The notes beneath the pieces were generated by a model that made no database searches, was not told the origin of the DNA, and worked only from the letters and a program-made list of their open reading frames with translations. Shown one piece after another: positions 1-7,542 of a stretch of 42,277 bases of DNA. The translations under genes and the position numbers were made by a program. Source of the stretch: Saccharofermentans sp. (GTDB lineage Bacteria > Bacillota > Clostridia > Saccharofermentanales > Saccharofermentanaceae); the NCBI GenBank assembly GCA_024403795.1, contig JAKSRD010000017.1:1-42277 (forward strand), in the 5' to 3' direction. Position 1 is the first letter of the stretch, and each line of letters opens with the position of its first letter.

Positions 1-3000
1 CATTACGCTGCCTAAAGAATCAGTAACGCTCGTAAGGTTACCGCTTCCGTCGTAACTGTAATCCTGAGTATTACCGGATGAGTCCGTAGCTGACAGCGGA
101 TTACCGTGACTGTCGTAAGTCATGGTAAGTTCCGTAACTCCCATAATGGACATCGTAAGAAGTTCACCCTTGGAACTATACGTATTCGATATCGTTCTTC
201 CGCCGTCATCAGATGCGGATAAGAGATTACCATCACTGTCGTAAGAGTATTCGAATGATGTACCGTCAGGTCTTGTCTCCGATGTCTTATTGTTGTTACT
301 GTCGTAGGTATAGGTCGTAACCCTGCCCTTTGCGTCAGTGATTGAAAGGACATTACCTCTCTCATCGTAAGTATAAACAGTTGTATGACCCAGTCTGTCT
401 GTTGTCACTTCTCTCCTTGCATCAATATCATGCTCGAAGCTTATCCTGTTTCCGTCACCGTCGATAGTAGCAACAAGTCGTCCTGAATCGTCGTACTCGT
501 TCCTTGCTATTTTCGTGCCATCATCAGAAGTGATATCCGTCAGATAGTGGTCTGCATCGTATGCAAAAGAAGTTTCGTAACCACCCGCACCTGTTACATT
601 TGTAAGATTACCTTCGGAATCGTATTCGTATGTTACTGTACTGATGCCGTCAGATATGGATGTGATCTTGCCTTCTTCGTCCCTAATGAAAGAGATCGTT
701 CCGCCTTCGGAATAAACTATGCCGTCATCAGTGATGGTTATAGTTCTTCCGTAAGTATCTTCGATCTTGTAGATACCTTCATCCATTGTGAAGTAGTACT
801 TAATTCCGTCAGCAGTCGTGAGCAAGAATGTCGTCGGGTTGAATTCCTCAAATCCGGAGTCATATAACTTTCCGTCAACCATGTTGAATTCAAGCTCATC
901 ACAAGTGCAGTTAAGGCAAGTAAGTGTTGAATTTCCGTCTTTGCTTACAAAGCTTGCACTGATGCCGTGCGTAATTGCCACAATCTGCTGTGTTTCAGGT
1001 GAGAGCTTCAGACTGAATGTCTCTGTATGTCCGTTACCCCAGTCAACATATATCTCGTGTGTATAGATCTCTTTCCAGGCATACGTATTCGTACCGGCTA
1101 TACCCTTACCTGTTACTTCCTGAGTCCAGCCTTCTGTAAGGTTACCGCTGACAGAGATCTTGGGACCGCCTACAGTCATTGTCCAGCCGTATCCGAAATC
1201 ACCTAACTGCGTTCTCTGTCTGCTGTCGTATGTTCTATACACATCCACAGGGAGACCGGCTACCGGCAGCGTCAGATCACAGAAAGATATACTGAAGTTA
1301 CCGATCTTTGCCTGACCTGTTACAAGCACGACAATCTCATCCATTAGGAATCCGTCTTCGGCATAACCCGTTAGGACTATCTTGTAATAGCCGTTCATGA
1401 GGAGCGTAGGATCCAACTTACCTACTACTCCTTCTTCTACTGCATCAGTATTGGTATATGTATATACTGCTTCATCAGAATTTACGGGGAATACTTCAAA
1501 TGTATAGTTCTTGAGAAGCGTTCCTTTGACAGAACCGGTAATATCAGTGATGTAAGTTATCTCTTCACCGTTCTGACTGTCGTCGATATCAACGAACAGT
1601 TCTTCGTCAGTGTAATCTCCGACAGGAATCGGAGTAGGAGTATCCGTCGGAGTTGCCGTAGGCGTTAAAGTCGGGATCTCAATCTCAAACTCTTTGTTAA
1701 TACTCCTGGTGAAACCATCTCCTGTTACGGCTACAACCTCCACAAAGATATTTGCGTACTGGTATCCACTCGCATCTAAACTTCCGAGTATTCCATCTAC
1801 TACTTCTGTTCCGTCAGTAACAAAAGGAATCCACTTTTTGTTTGTTACATCATAGTAACTCAGTTCATATATACCTTCTTCTCGGAAATCAACTGTACCA
1901 TATACGGTTATCATGACGTCTTCGCTCACAGCCTTATCAAGTACAAGACGTATCTTCTCAGGTTCCAGCTGCAAAACGGCCTCTTTTGAATACTCTTTGC
2001 CGTCAGTATCAATTACCGATACTTCTATTATGTGGCTTCCGGGTGTCCACCCCGTTGTGTCTAATAACGCTATCTCATCGTATTCATCTGATATGTCAAC
2101 AGAAGTCTCAAAAACCGTATTGCCTGCTTCATCAGTTATCTTTATCTCTGACGATTCAACATCAATATCAGGATTTACTCTGCCGATAACTCTGATCTCA
2201 TCGCCCACTTCGTGGCGTGTGTTATCAAATGTTCCGAATAATTCAACATCACTGCTATGCTTTGAATGAATGTCCGGATATGGATCTATTTCTACACCGT
2301 AAAAATAGATTCCTGTCTTTACTGAGTGCGCACCCATCTCAGTATCAACTTCGATCTGCATTTTATGGTCGTTCTGAAACAGCTCCGCCAAACTGATATT
2401 CAATATTAATGTCGGCTTCTCAGGCTTTACTACATTGTTATTCTCATCATAAGTTGCAACATAGACAAACAGAACCTCTGCCTCTCCGTCGTATTCAAGC
2501 CATATCTCATGTACTGTTCCCTTTTCTCTAAACGGAAGATACTCAGCTAATGAATAGTCGACATAGCCATTGTTGTTAAGAGTGATACTGATCATGGAAT
2601 TATATGGTTCCGTACCACTCTGCCATTCGCCCTGTCCATACGGATCACGCCATTTGTGGTTACTATTGCTGCTTGTATCAATCTGAATATCAAGACTGTT
2701 ACCAAGGCTATTCATTATCCTAAAGACATTTGCGTTTCCTAAACAATACGGATTACTGTATGTAAACCGCAAATTAAATGAGTAATCAGGAGAAAACTCC
2801 CTGTAGAACAAAGAATTTACAATACCGGTATCGTAAAAGATGTGGCTTCTGGCACCGATGTATGTCTTTTCTACAGCAGCGCATTCCTTCTTTTTCCACA
2901 TAGTTGTATCAAAATACTCTGCATACTTATATGTCGGGTCACCCTGAGAGTAAAGTGCATACTTATCCTTGAATGGCACAGGAGTTGCCGTAGGAGTACT

Positions 3001-4791
3001 TGTAGGTGTCGACGTCGGTGTTGCCGTAGGTGTACTTGTAGGTGTCGACGTCGGTGTTGAAGTAGGCGTACTTGTAGGCGTCGATGTCGGTGTTGCCGTA
3101 GGTGTGCTTGTAGGCGTCGATGTCGGAGTTGAAGTAGGCGTGCTTGTAGGCGTCGACGTCGGAGATGAAGTAGGCGTGCTTGTAGGTGTCGACGTCGGTG
3201 TTGACGTAGGCGTGCTTGTAGGCGTCGACGTCGGTGTTGACGTAGGCGTGCTTGTAGGGGTAGAGGTTGGCGTTGAAGTAGGCTCAGCTACAACACTGAT
3301 CGTTGCGCCGTCCAATACAAACTCACCATAAGCAAGTGATACATATGCTTCTAAAGTGTATTGACCTGCTATACCGGTATCAAGCACATAGATGATCGGC
3401 TCATCTTCGTCTTCAGGTATCTCTATCGTTACTTCATTCTTGTTAAGTCTGTAGCGAATATCGAATACATTATCTTTAGGTATACTGATCGTATAGTATG
3501 CATATTCATCTATATACACTTCACTATCAGATGCCGTAACCGATACTTTAGGAAGCTCTGATACAAGCTCAAGATCAGATGCTTCTGCCGTTACATTGAG
3601 GATTGAACCATTGTAACTGAACTTATCGGCAACGATCCTTCCGTTTATCGTGGCATCGTATGCATTTATGGATACTCTTCCCTTGGGGGCATAAAGCACT
3701 CCGTTTATTCCGATTTTCGAACCATTTAAAGTGATATTACCCTCTTCAGAATACAAAAGGATCCTTCCGGTAATCTCTTCATCAGCATTTAATGAATCAA
3801 CATTATATGTAATATTTCCTTTAGCTACTATTACAGCATCGCCTGTGAAATCTGTTCCGCTGATAGTAAGATTTCCGTCTGTATAGTAATATCCGTTGGC
3901 AATGATCTTATCCTGGGAGATAAGGACCTTTTCATCAATAGCAGGCATGCTATCCTTCTTTGCAAGGATAGCTTCTTTCCAATCAGGAATAGTAAGAGGT
4001 GCTACACCTTCTTCTGCTCCTGTCATATCAGTTATCCAGCCTGCAGGTTGAACATTTCCTACTGTTCTGGCATAACCCTCCATGTGAAGTTCGGAACCCT
4101 GATATGAAAAGTTTCTTCCGGAATAGATATCACCGATAATGTTTGATTTCCAACCTTGGAAGACAAAATCTTCTGTAGTACTTGCGGCAAAAATCGCATA
4201 AGGAAATATTACTGTTTCTTCATCCTCTTCTGCCGGAACCTGTGTCGGTTCAGGAGTTGAGGTTACATCTGCTGTCTCTGTCGGTTCTTCGGCAGGAGTA
4301 ACATCAGCTGAAGGTTCTGTAGGCTCAGGTGTGGGAGTTGCTTCCGGTTCATCAGATTCAAACTGAATAACTCTAACATCAGAAGGTGCTACAGGTGCAC
4401 CGTCAGAACCATCAGCTATGAGACCGAAGGTATAAGTAGAACCTGCTGCGATTGCAGAATCTGAGGTAACGATAATGTTCTCATCTGCTTCATAGTCAGT
4501 AACATCTGACGCATTCCATATATTGGAAATCCTTACATCCCCACTGTAATCGATCTCCAAAGACCAAGAGGAAACTTCATACTCAGATACATTTGTGATC
4601 GTATACTGGCCTTGTGTACTGTTACCCCAAGTAGAATTCTGCTCGTAAGTTACCTCAAACGGATATGCTTTATAGTCTCCGTGTGTTCGCTCATCAGCAC
4701 TTAACTCCTGCCAGGGCATAGCTCCGACAACAAATGAAGCAACAAGTGCAATGCACAAAAACTTTAACTTTTTCTTACTTGAGAATTCCAT
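1..4791 (-). CDS. Giant secreted CBM2/lectin-like/RHS-repeat protein (C-terminus beyond the window)
   Basis: I translated the whole stretch by hand: the frame is open for 1,597 codons and reaches the window edge without a stop, so the C-terminus is missing. The start ATG at 4791 follows GGAGGGGG. Modules in order: signal peptide (residues 1 to about 32, KKK then a hydrophobic core, LSA|DE cut); CBM2-like beta-sandwich (about 40-140; [16 protein letters not shown]), a family that binds cellulose or chitin; Pro/Glu/Thr linker; a repetitive beta-rich domain (about 198-400; [15 protein letters not shown]); Ig-like domain (about 404-502); Thr/Pro linker (504-604); L-type-lectin-like domain (about 606-842; [20 protein letters not shown]); two Ig-like stretches; short TP linker (about 1040-1057); RHS N-terminal region (from about 1158; [15 protein letters not shown]); and YD repeats (1378-1597). 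RHS proteins form shells, often around a C-terminal toxin. The binding modules suggest surface or plant-polysaccharide attachment (inference). Confidence 0.88.
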   Translation of the reverse strand, partial: MEFSSKKKLKFLCIALVASFVVGAMPWQELSADERTHGDYKAYPFEVTYEQNSTWGNSTQGQYTITNVSEYEVSSWSLEIDYSGDVRISNIWNASDVTDYEADENIIVTSDSAIAAGSTYTFGLIADGSDGAPVAPSDVRVIQFESDEPEATPTPEPTEPSADVTPAEEPTETADVTSTPEPTQVPAEEDEETVIFPYAIFAASTTEDFVFQGWKSNIIGDIYSGRNFSYQGSELHMEGYARTVGNVQPAGWITDMTGAEEGVAPLTIPDWKEAILAKKDSMPAIDEKVLISQDKIIANGYYYTDGNLTISGTDFTGDAVIVAKGNITYNVDSLNADEEITGRILLYSEEGNITLNGSKIGINGVLYAPKGRVSINAYDATINGRIVADKFSYNGSILNVTAEASDLELVSELPKVSVTASDSEVYIDEYAYYTISIPKDNVFDIRYRLNKNEVTIEIPEDEDEPIIYVLDTGIAGQYTLEAYVSLAYGEFVLDGATISVVAEPTSTPTSTPTSTPTSTPTSTPTSTPTSTPTSTPTSTPTSSPTSTPTSTPTSTPTSTPTSTPTATPTSTPTSTPTSTPTSTPTSTPTATPTSTPTSTPTATPVPFKDKYALYSQGDPTYKYAEYFDTTMWKKKECAAVEKTYIGARSHIFYDTGIVNSLFYREFSPDYSFNLRFTYSNPYCLGNANVFRIMNSLGNSLDIQIDTSSNSNHKWRDPYGQGEWQSGTEPYNSMISITLNNNGYVDYSLAEYLPFREKGTVHEIWLEYDGEAEVLFVYVATYDENNNVVKPEKPTLILNISLAELFQNDHKMQIEVDTEMGAHSVKTGIYFYGVEIDPYPDIHSKHSSDVELFGTFDNTRHEVGDEIRVIGRVNPDIDVESSEIKITDEAGNTVFETSVDISDEYDEIALLDTTGWTPGSHIIEVSVIDTDGKEYSKEAVLQLEPEKIRLVLDKAVSEDVMITVYGTVDFREEGIYELSYYDVTNKKWIPFVTDGTEVVDGILGSLDASGYQYANIFVEVVAVTGDGFTRSINKEFEIEIPTLTPTATPTDTPTPIPVGDYTDEELFVDIDDSQNGEEITYITDITGSVKGTLLKNYTFEVFPVNSDEAVYTYTNTDAVEEGVVGKLDPTLLMNGYYKIVLTGYAEDGFLMDEIVVLVTGQAKIGNFSISFCDLTLPVAGLPVDVYRTYDSRQRTQLGDFGYGWTMTVGGPKISVSGNLTEGWTQEVTGKGIAGTNTYAWKEIYTHEIYVDWGNGHTETFSLKLSPETQQIVAITHGISASFVSKDGNSTLTCLNCTCDELEFNMVDGKLYDSGFEEFNPTTFLLTTADGIKYYFTMDEGIYKIEDTYGRTITITDDGIVYSEGGTISFIRDEEGKITSISDGISTVTYEYDSEGNLTNVTGAGGYETSFAYDADHYLTDITSDDGTKIARNEYDDSGRLVATIDGDGNRISFEHDIDARREVTTDRLGHTTVYTYDERGNVLSITDAKGRVTTYTYDSNNNKTSETRPDGTSFEYSYDSDGNLLSASDDGGRTISNTYSSKGELLTMSIMGVTELTMTYDSHGNPLSATDSSGNTQDYSYDGSGNLTSVTDSLGSVM
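2980..3282 (-). repeat. In-frame PTST/PTAT tetrapeptide tandem repeat (linker) inside the RHS protein
   Basis: About 25 copies of a 12-bp unit encode a repeating Pro-Thr-Ser/Ala-Thr tract (residues 504-604). On the plus strand the unit reads roughly GTAGGCGTGCTT or GTCGGTGTTGAC, with third-position variation between copies. It is a flexible, probably O-glycosylatable linker joining the N-terminal binding modules to the lectin-like and RHS parts. A tract like this may change copy number between strains by slippage (inference). Confidence 0.9.
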
Positions 4792-4843
4792 AGCCCCCTC
4801 CAAAGAATCCTAAATATTAGTCAGTTTTCTGACAATGAAGGTT

Positions 4844-4872
4844 ATTTTAGTATGGAAACGTCCCGATTACAA
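4844..4872 (-). promoter_or_regulatory. Sigma-A-type promoter of the RHS protein gene
   Basis: On the minus strand, TTGTAA (4872-4867) and TAAAAT (4849-4844) are separated by exactly 17 nt and lie about 50 nt before the start codon at 4791. A small perfect hairpin (GTCAG-TTTT-CTGAC, 4820-4833) falls in the predicted leader. Confidence 0.5.
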
Positions 4873-5164
4873 GAACTTATGACATAGTGATTGATACATA
4901 TATCATTGAGGCTTTTGTTTATTCTGTAGTGAACTGTTTTCAAGACAAACTAATTTCCACACATAAAATGATCAGCCGTAAAATAATCAGCTAGGGAAAA
5001 CAATATTCTGTCCGTTTAATGTCCCTGTAAGAAATAGGCGTAAGCATCGCCGTGATCTTGGAAAGCCAATAAACACAAGGGTTTCGAGGAATTCCAAATA
5101 AAACGAGACTTGTTCGCCTCGTTTTATTACGGAGAAAACATCACTTAGAACGGCAATTTCCCCA
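4873..5164. other. Gene-free interval between the RHS gene promoter and the tRNA-Ser terminator
   Basis: I find no convincing coding frame. The interval is AT-rich and contains one strong hairpin (annotated separately at 5097-5128) and a small GGCG/CGCC hairpin near 5037-5052. No tRNA 3'-end duplicate, insertion-sequence end or riboswitch consensus was recognised. Confidence 0.5.
5097..5128. terminator. Strong hairpin, probable bidirectional intrinsic terminator
   Basis: AATAAAACGAG (5097-5107) and CTCGTTTTATT (5118-5128) form a perfect 11-bp stem around a 10-nt loop. The A/T-rich base of the stem gives T-rich tails on both strands. It lies between the tRNA-Ser unit and the RHS gene promoter and would insulate one from the other. 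Confidence 0.6.
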
Positions 5165-5203
5165 AATTAAAAATGCCCGCAAACGCAGTGTTTACAGGCA
5201 TTT
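5165..5203 (-). terminator. Intrinsic terminator of the tRNA-Ser gene
   Basis: Directly after the tRNA 3' end on the minus strand. AAATGCC (5203-5197) pairs with GGCATTT (5177-5171), with an inner GTTT/AAAC stem, followed by TTTTTAATTT. Confidence 0.75.
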
Positions 5204-5204
5204 G

Positions 5205-5295
5205 TGGCGGAGACGGAGAGATTCGAACTCTCGTGCCGGTTACCCGACAAACGCATTTCGAGTGCGCCCCGTTATGACCACTTCGATACGTCTCC
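5205..5295 (-). tRNA. tRNA-Ser (anticodon CGA)
   Basis: A 7-bp acceptor stem GGAGACG/CGTCTCC closes the molecule. The anticodon stem GCGCA/TGCGT presents the loop CTCGAAA, giving anticodon CGA, which reads the serine codon UCG. A long variable arm (serine type, class II) precedes the T-arm GAGAG-TTCGAAT-CTCTC. The terminal CCA is encoded (5207-5205). The gene sits between its own promoter and an intrinsic terminator. Confidence 0.95.
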
Positions 5296-5306
5296 AAGCT
5301 CGCATT

Positions 5307-5335
5307 ATTGTAAATGATTCGTCCCGATTATTCAA
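5307..5335 (-). promoter_or_regulatory. Promoter of tRNA-Ser(CGA)
   Basis: TTGAAT (5335-5330), a 17-nt spacer and TACAAT (5312-5307) end 11 nt before the mature 5' end of the tRNA. This fits transcription initiating a few bases upstream of the tRNA. Confidence 0.65.
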
Positions 5336-5355
5336 CCGACTACAATATAACTATG

Positions 5356-5919
5356 TTAAATTTCTCCGAATCTGATATTTGCTCTTAATGCTTCCTTCTC
5401 TTCTTCACCGCAGAGATATCCGACAAGTGCAAGTCCGAAGTCAACGGATGTGCCCATTGCCTGACTGGTTATTATGTTGCCGCAAACGACTACTTTGGAA
5501 TCCTTGATAAGATTGGCACCGCCTGCACAGAGCTCATCCCAGAAACCGGGATTGCAAGTGGAAGTCTTTCCGTTAAGGAGTCCCAATCCGGCAAATACCG
5601 TCGGAGCTGCGCAGATGGCTGCGATACCCTTTCCCTGATCATTGAACTTAACAAGATTCTTCTTAAGTTCCTCACAGGCATTGAGGTTATTGGTTCCTCT
5701 TACACCGCCGGGAAGAATGAGAAGATCGTAATCATCAAAGTTGATATCGTCGATCTTCTTGTCAGCCTTTATCTTCACGTCTCTTGATGCAGTTATCTCA
5801 AGATCGGGCATGATGGATACAACATCAACGTCAACCTTCGCCCTTCTTAAAAGATCGACAGGTGTGATCGCCTCGACTTCTTCACTTCCGTCTGCAATAA
5901 AAACTGCTGCTTTTGCCAT
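5356..5919 (-). CDS. DJ-1/PfpI (ThiJ) family protein
   Basis: A 187-residue single-domain DJ-1/PfpI protein. The fold's hallmarks are visible: N-terminal FIADGSEEVE with the Glu that normally sits beside the active site, LLILPGG (residues 66-72), and the nucleophile elbow AAICAAPT with Cys103. Members act as oxidative or carbonyl-stress proteins (deglycase, chaperone or glyoxalase claims); the substrate here cannot be read from sequence. The start at 5919 is chosen because GGAGGG lies 8 nt upstream; a longer frame to 5961 has no such signal and overlaps mntP. It begins 16 nt after mntP on the same strand, so it is probably co-transcribed with mntP under the manganese riboswitch. No terminator was seen between it and the tRNA promoter. 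Confidence 0.85.
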   Translation of the reverse strand: MAKAAVFIADGSEEVEAITPVDLLRRAKVDVDVVSIMPDLEITASRDVKIKADKKIDDINFDDYDLLILPGGVRGTNNLNACEELKKNLVKFNDQGKGIAAICAAPTVFAGLGLLNGKTSTCNPGFWDELCAGGANLIKDSKVVVCGNIITSQAMGTSVDFGLALVGYLCGEEEKEALRANIRFGEI

Positions 5920-5935
5920 AATATATCCCTCCTGA

Positions 5936-6544
5936 TCAAAGGCCGAAAACGCCTTTAACAAATATCTCGATACCGATAACGACCAGTATCACGCCGCCGA
6001 TTATCGTGGCGGTACTCATAAGTTTGGAACCGATCATCTTTCCGAAGATCAACCCGATTAAGCATATCACAATAGTGACCGCTCCAATTATCAAAGATGA
6101 GGCAAAAGCGCGGAGAGCTGAATAATCCGCGATCGTAAAACCGACGGAAAGGGCATCGATCGAAGTTGCAATTGCCTGAACGATAATGGATCTCCATGTA
6201 ATCGCCTTCACTTCCGACTTCGGATCTTCGTCACTCTTTTTGTCCTTGTTCATCTTGTCGCGTATACCTTCGACGATCATCTTACCGCCGATAAAGAGAA
6301 GCAGGACTAAGGCTATCCACGGAATGAGTTTCTTAAATGCAGTAAAAAAACCTGCAATAGTCGTAACAAGTACCCAGCCGATCATAGGCATCAGAAACTG
6401 CGCGAAAGCATATGTTCCGGCCATGGCTGTCATTCTGCCCTTCTTCATGTCAGGCTCCACGATGCCGTTAGCAACAGAAACTGATAGAGCATCCATCGCA
6501 AGACCCAAGCCCAGAAGTATGGAATTCAGCATAAATTGAATCAT
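5936..6544 (-). CDS. mntP: Manganese efflux pump MntP
   Basis: A 202-residue polytopic membrane protein of the MntP family (Mn2+ exporter; typical length near 190). It shows six hydrophobic segments and the two internally related halves characteristic of the family, each with an acidic residue in a conserved MDALSVS / IDALSVG motif (residues about 17 and 131). A charged cytoplasmic loop (DKMNKDKKSDEDPKSE) separates the halves. The start at 6544 is preferred because GGAGG lies 5 nt upstream; the longer frame to 6592 runs into the riboswitch terminator. The yybP-ykoY element directly upstream supports manganese export and predicts induction by excess Mn2+. Confidence 0.93.
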   Translation of the reverse strand: MIQFMLNSILLGLGLAMDALSVSVANGIVEPDMKKGRMTAMAGTYAFAQFLMPMIGWVLVTTIAGFFTAFKKLIPWIALVLLLFIGGKMIVEGIRDKMNKDKKSDEDPKSEVKAITWRSIIVQAIATSIDALSVGFTIADYSALRAFASSLIIGAVTIVICLIGLIFGKMIGSKLMSTATIIGGVILVVIGIEIFVKGVFGL

Positions 6545-6569
6545 TTGTTCCTCCATCCGTGCCGCGGGC

Positions 6570-6690
6570 AAAATAAAAACCCAAGGCACCAATAATCGCC
6601 TTGAGTCTCACATGTAAGAATAAGCCAGGTCATTATGACCAGTATGTTGACTTAGACAACGTAAAAAACGTTTGCTACTCCCTCAATGCG
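6570..6690 (-). promoter_or_regulatory. yybP-ykoY manganese riboswitch with terminator hairpin
   Basis: The leader has the family's conserved blocks on the minus strand: GGGAGTAGC near the 5' end (about 6682-6674), AAGTCAACATACTGG in the middle, then GACCTGG and GAGACTCAAGGC. The last block forms CAAGGC/GCCTTG (6603-6598 with 6587-6582) followed by GGGTTTTTATTTT, an intrinsic terminator that Mn2+ binding would be expected to relieve. It lies between a strong promoter and mntP, the classic location for this class. The match was made by eye to the known consensus. Confidence 0.9.
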
Positions 6691-6694
6691 AATG

Positions 6695-6723
6695 ATTTTA
6701 CAGTTAAGCTCCGTTATAGTCAA
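6695..6723 (-). promoter_or_regulatory. Promoter of the riboswitch-mntP-DJ-1 unit
   Basis: TTGACT (6723-6718), a 17-nt spacer and TAAAAT (6700-6695). Transcription would start near 6688, right at the 5' edge of the riboswitch. Confidence 0.75.
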
Positions 6724-6772
6724 CAAGAACCGGGAAAGGCATTCCGGCGCAAAAGCACTGTTTTCGAGATTT

Positions 6773-6812
6773 CGCCATAGAAAGCCTGCCGAAACTTACG
6801 CTTTCTTTGGCG
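6773..6812. repeat. Imperfect inverted repeat in the mntP / XRE-cupin divergent region
   Basis: CGCCATAGAAAGC (6773-6785) pairs with GCTTTCTTTGGCG (6800-6812) with one mismatch and a 14-nt loop. It is framed by outer TTTTCGAG (6761-6768) and CTCGAAAA (6831-6838) arms. There is no U-run on either side, so it is not an obvious terminator. It could be an operator or an RNA structure; function unknown. Confidence 0.5.
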
Positions 6813-6904
6813 TTTTCGATAGCACTGCAGCTCGAAAATCGCTTATATAATAATATAAACACTCGCACGCGCGCAGATACTGTAGTAAAATAATCAATCG
6901 CAAC

Positions 6905-6919
6905 ATGTGAAAAACACAT
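6905..6919 (+). promoter_or_regulatory. Small palindrome just upstream of the XRE-cupin ribosome-binding site
   Basis: ATGTG-AAAAA-CACAT is a perfect inverted repeat with a 5-nt centre, ending one base before AGGAGG (6921-6926). Its position suits an autoregulatory operator for the XRE repressor or a translation-control hairpin (inference). AT-rich -10-like sequences (TATAAT at 6846-6851) precede it, but no good -35 was seen. Confidence 0.35.
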
Positions 6920-6931
6920 CAGGAGGCCGAT

Positions 6932-7477
6932 ATGAACGAATACATTAAGCAGATATCCGACAGAATCAGAGAGCTCAGAGACATCCTCGATCTTTCAGCA
7001 GATGAGGTGGCATCAGGCGTCGGTGTCAGCGTGGAAGAGTATTTAGCATATGAGAACGGCGAGAAGGAGATCCCGATCAGTCTTCTTTATAAGGTGGCTG
7101 CGATCTTCAAGGTTGACCCTACGGTCCTGATGACGGGCGACGTTCCGAGAATGGATGACTACACTGTCGTCAGAGGCGGCAACGGAGTCAAAGTTGAGCG
7201 TTATCCCGGTTATTCATTCAGTGCACTTGCTTTCAACTATAAGCACAGACAGATGGACCCCATGATCGTTACGCTGTCCAAGTCTGAGACGGCTGAGCTC
7301 GTCCGCCACGGCGGCCAGGAGTTCAACTATGTCATCGAGGGCGCCATCAAGGTAGTCGTGGGAGACAGAGAATTCACATTAGAAGCAGGCGACTCCATTT
7401 ACTTCAATCCTGAGAAGCCTCACGGACAGCGCGCCGTGACGGAGACTGCTAAGTTCCTCACAATAATCAACGAGTGA
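6932..7477 (+). CDS. XRE-family HTH regulator with C-terminal cupin domain
   Basis: A 181-residue protein with an N-terminal XRE helix-turn-helix (about 8-66: LSADEVASGVGVSVEEYLAYENG) and a C-terminal cupin-2 barrel (about 105-178). Cupin motif 1 resembles GGQEFNYVIEGAIKVVVG and motif 2 GDSIYFNPEKPHG, keeping a His for metal or ligand binding. XRE-cupin proteins are one-component regulators that sense a small metabolite. AGGAGG lies 5 nt before the ATG. It is followed 65 nt later on the same strand by an acyl-CoA synthetase, its likely regulatory target together with its own promoter (inference). Confidence 0.88.
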   Translation: MNEYIKQISDRIRELRDILDLSADEVASGVGVSVEEYLAYENGEKEIPISLLYKVAAIFKVDPTVLMTGDVPRMDDYTVVRGGNGVKVERYPGYSFSALAFNYKHRQMDPMIVTLSKSETAELVRHGGQEFNYVIEGAIKVVVGDREFTLEAGDSIYFNPEKPHGQRAVTETAKFLTIINE

Positions 7478-7542
7478 TTTAGCAGTTCTACCCCGAACTT
7501 ACGGCTTAAGAATTTTGAAGTAGAAAAGGAAAGAGTACAACT

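Noticed and set aside
2980..3282. CRISPR-like repeat array
   Set aside because: The 12-bp periodic units have no spacers and encode an in-frame Thr/Pro linker.
2969..3331. Plus-strand open frame encoding Val-Gly repeats
   Set aside because: It is the antisense of the PTST linker of the RHS protein; the repeat simply leaves other frames open.
4880..5128. Possible remnant of a mobile element or riboswitch between the RHS gene and tRNA-Ser
   Set aside because: I could not identify terminal repeats, a transposase fragment, a duplicated tRNA 3' end, or a riboswitch consensus; only hairpins are supported.
5205..5295. tRNA-Ser as an integration (att) site for the RHS region
   Set aside because: No second copy of the tRNA 3' end and no integrase were seen in the window.
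6704..6919. Minus-strand 71-codon frame upstream of mntP
   Set aside because: It overlaps the mntP promoter and the inverted repeats, lacks a ribosome-binding site, and has no domain.
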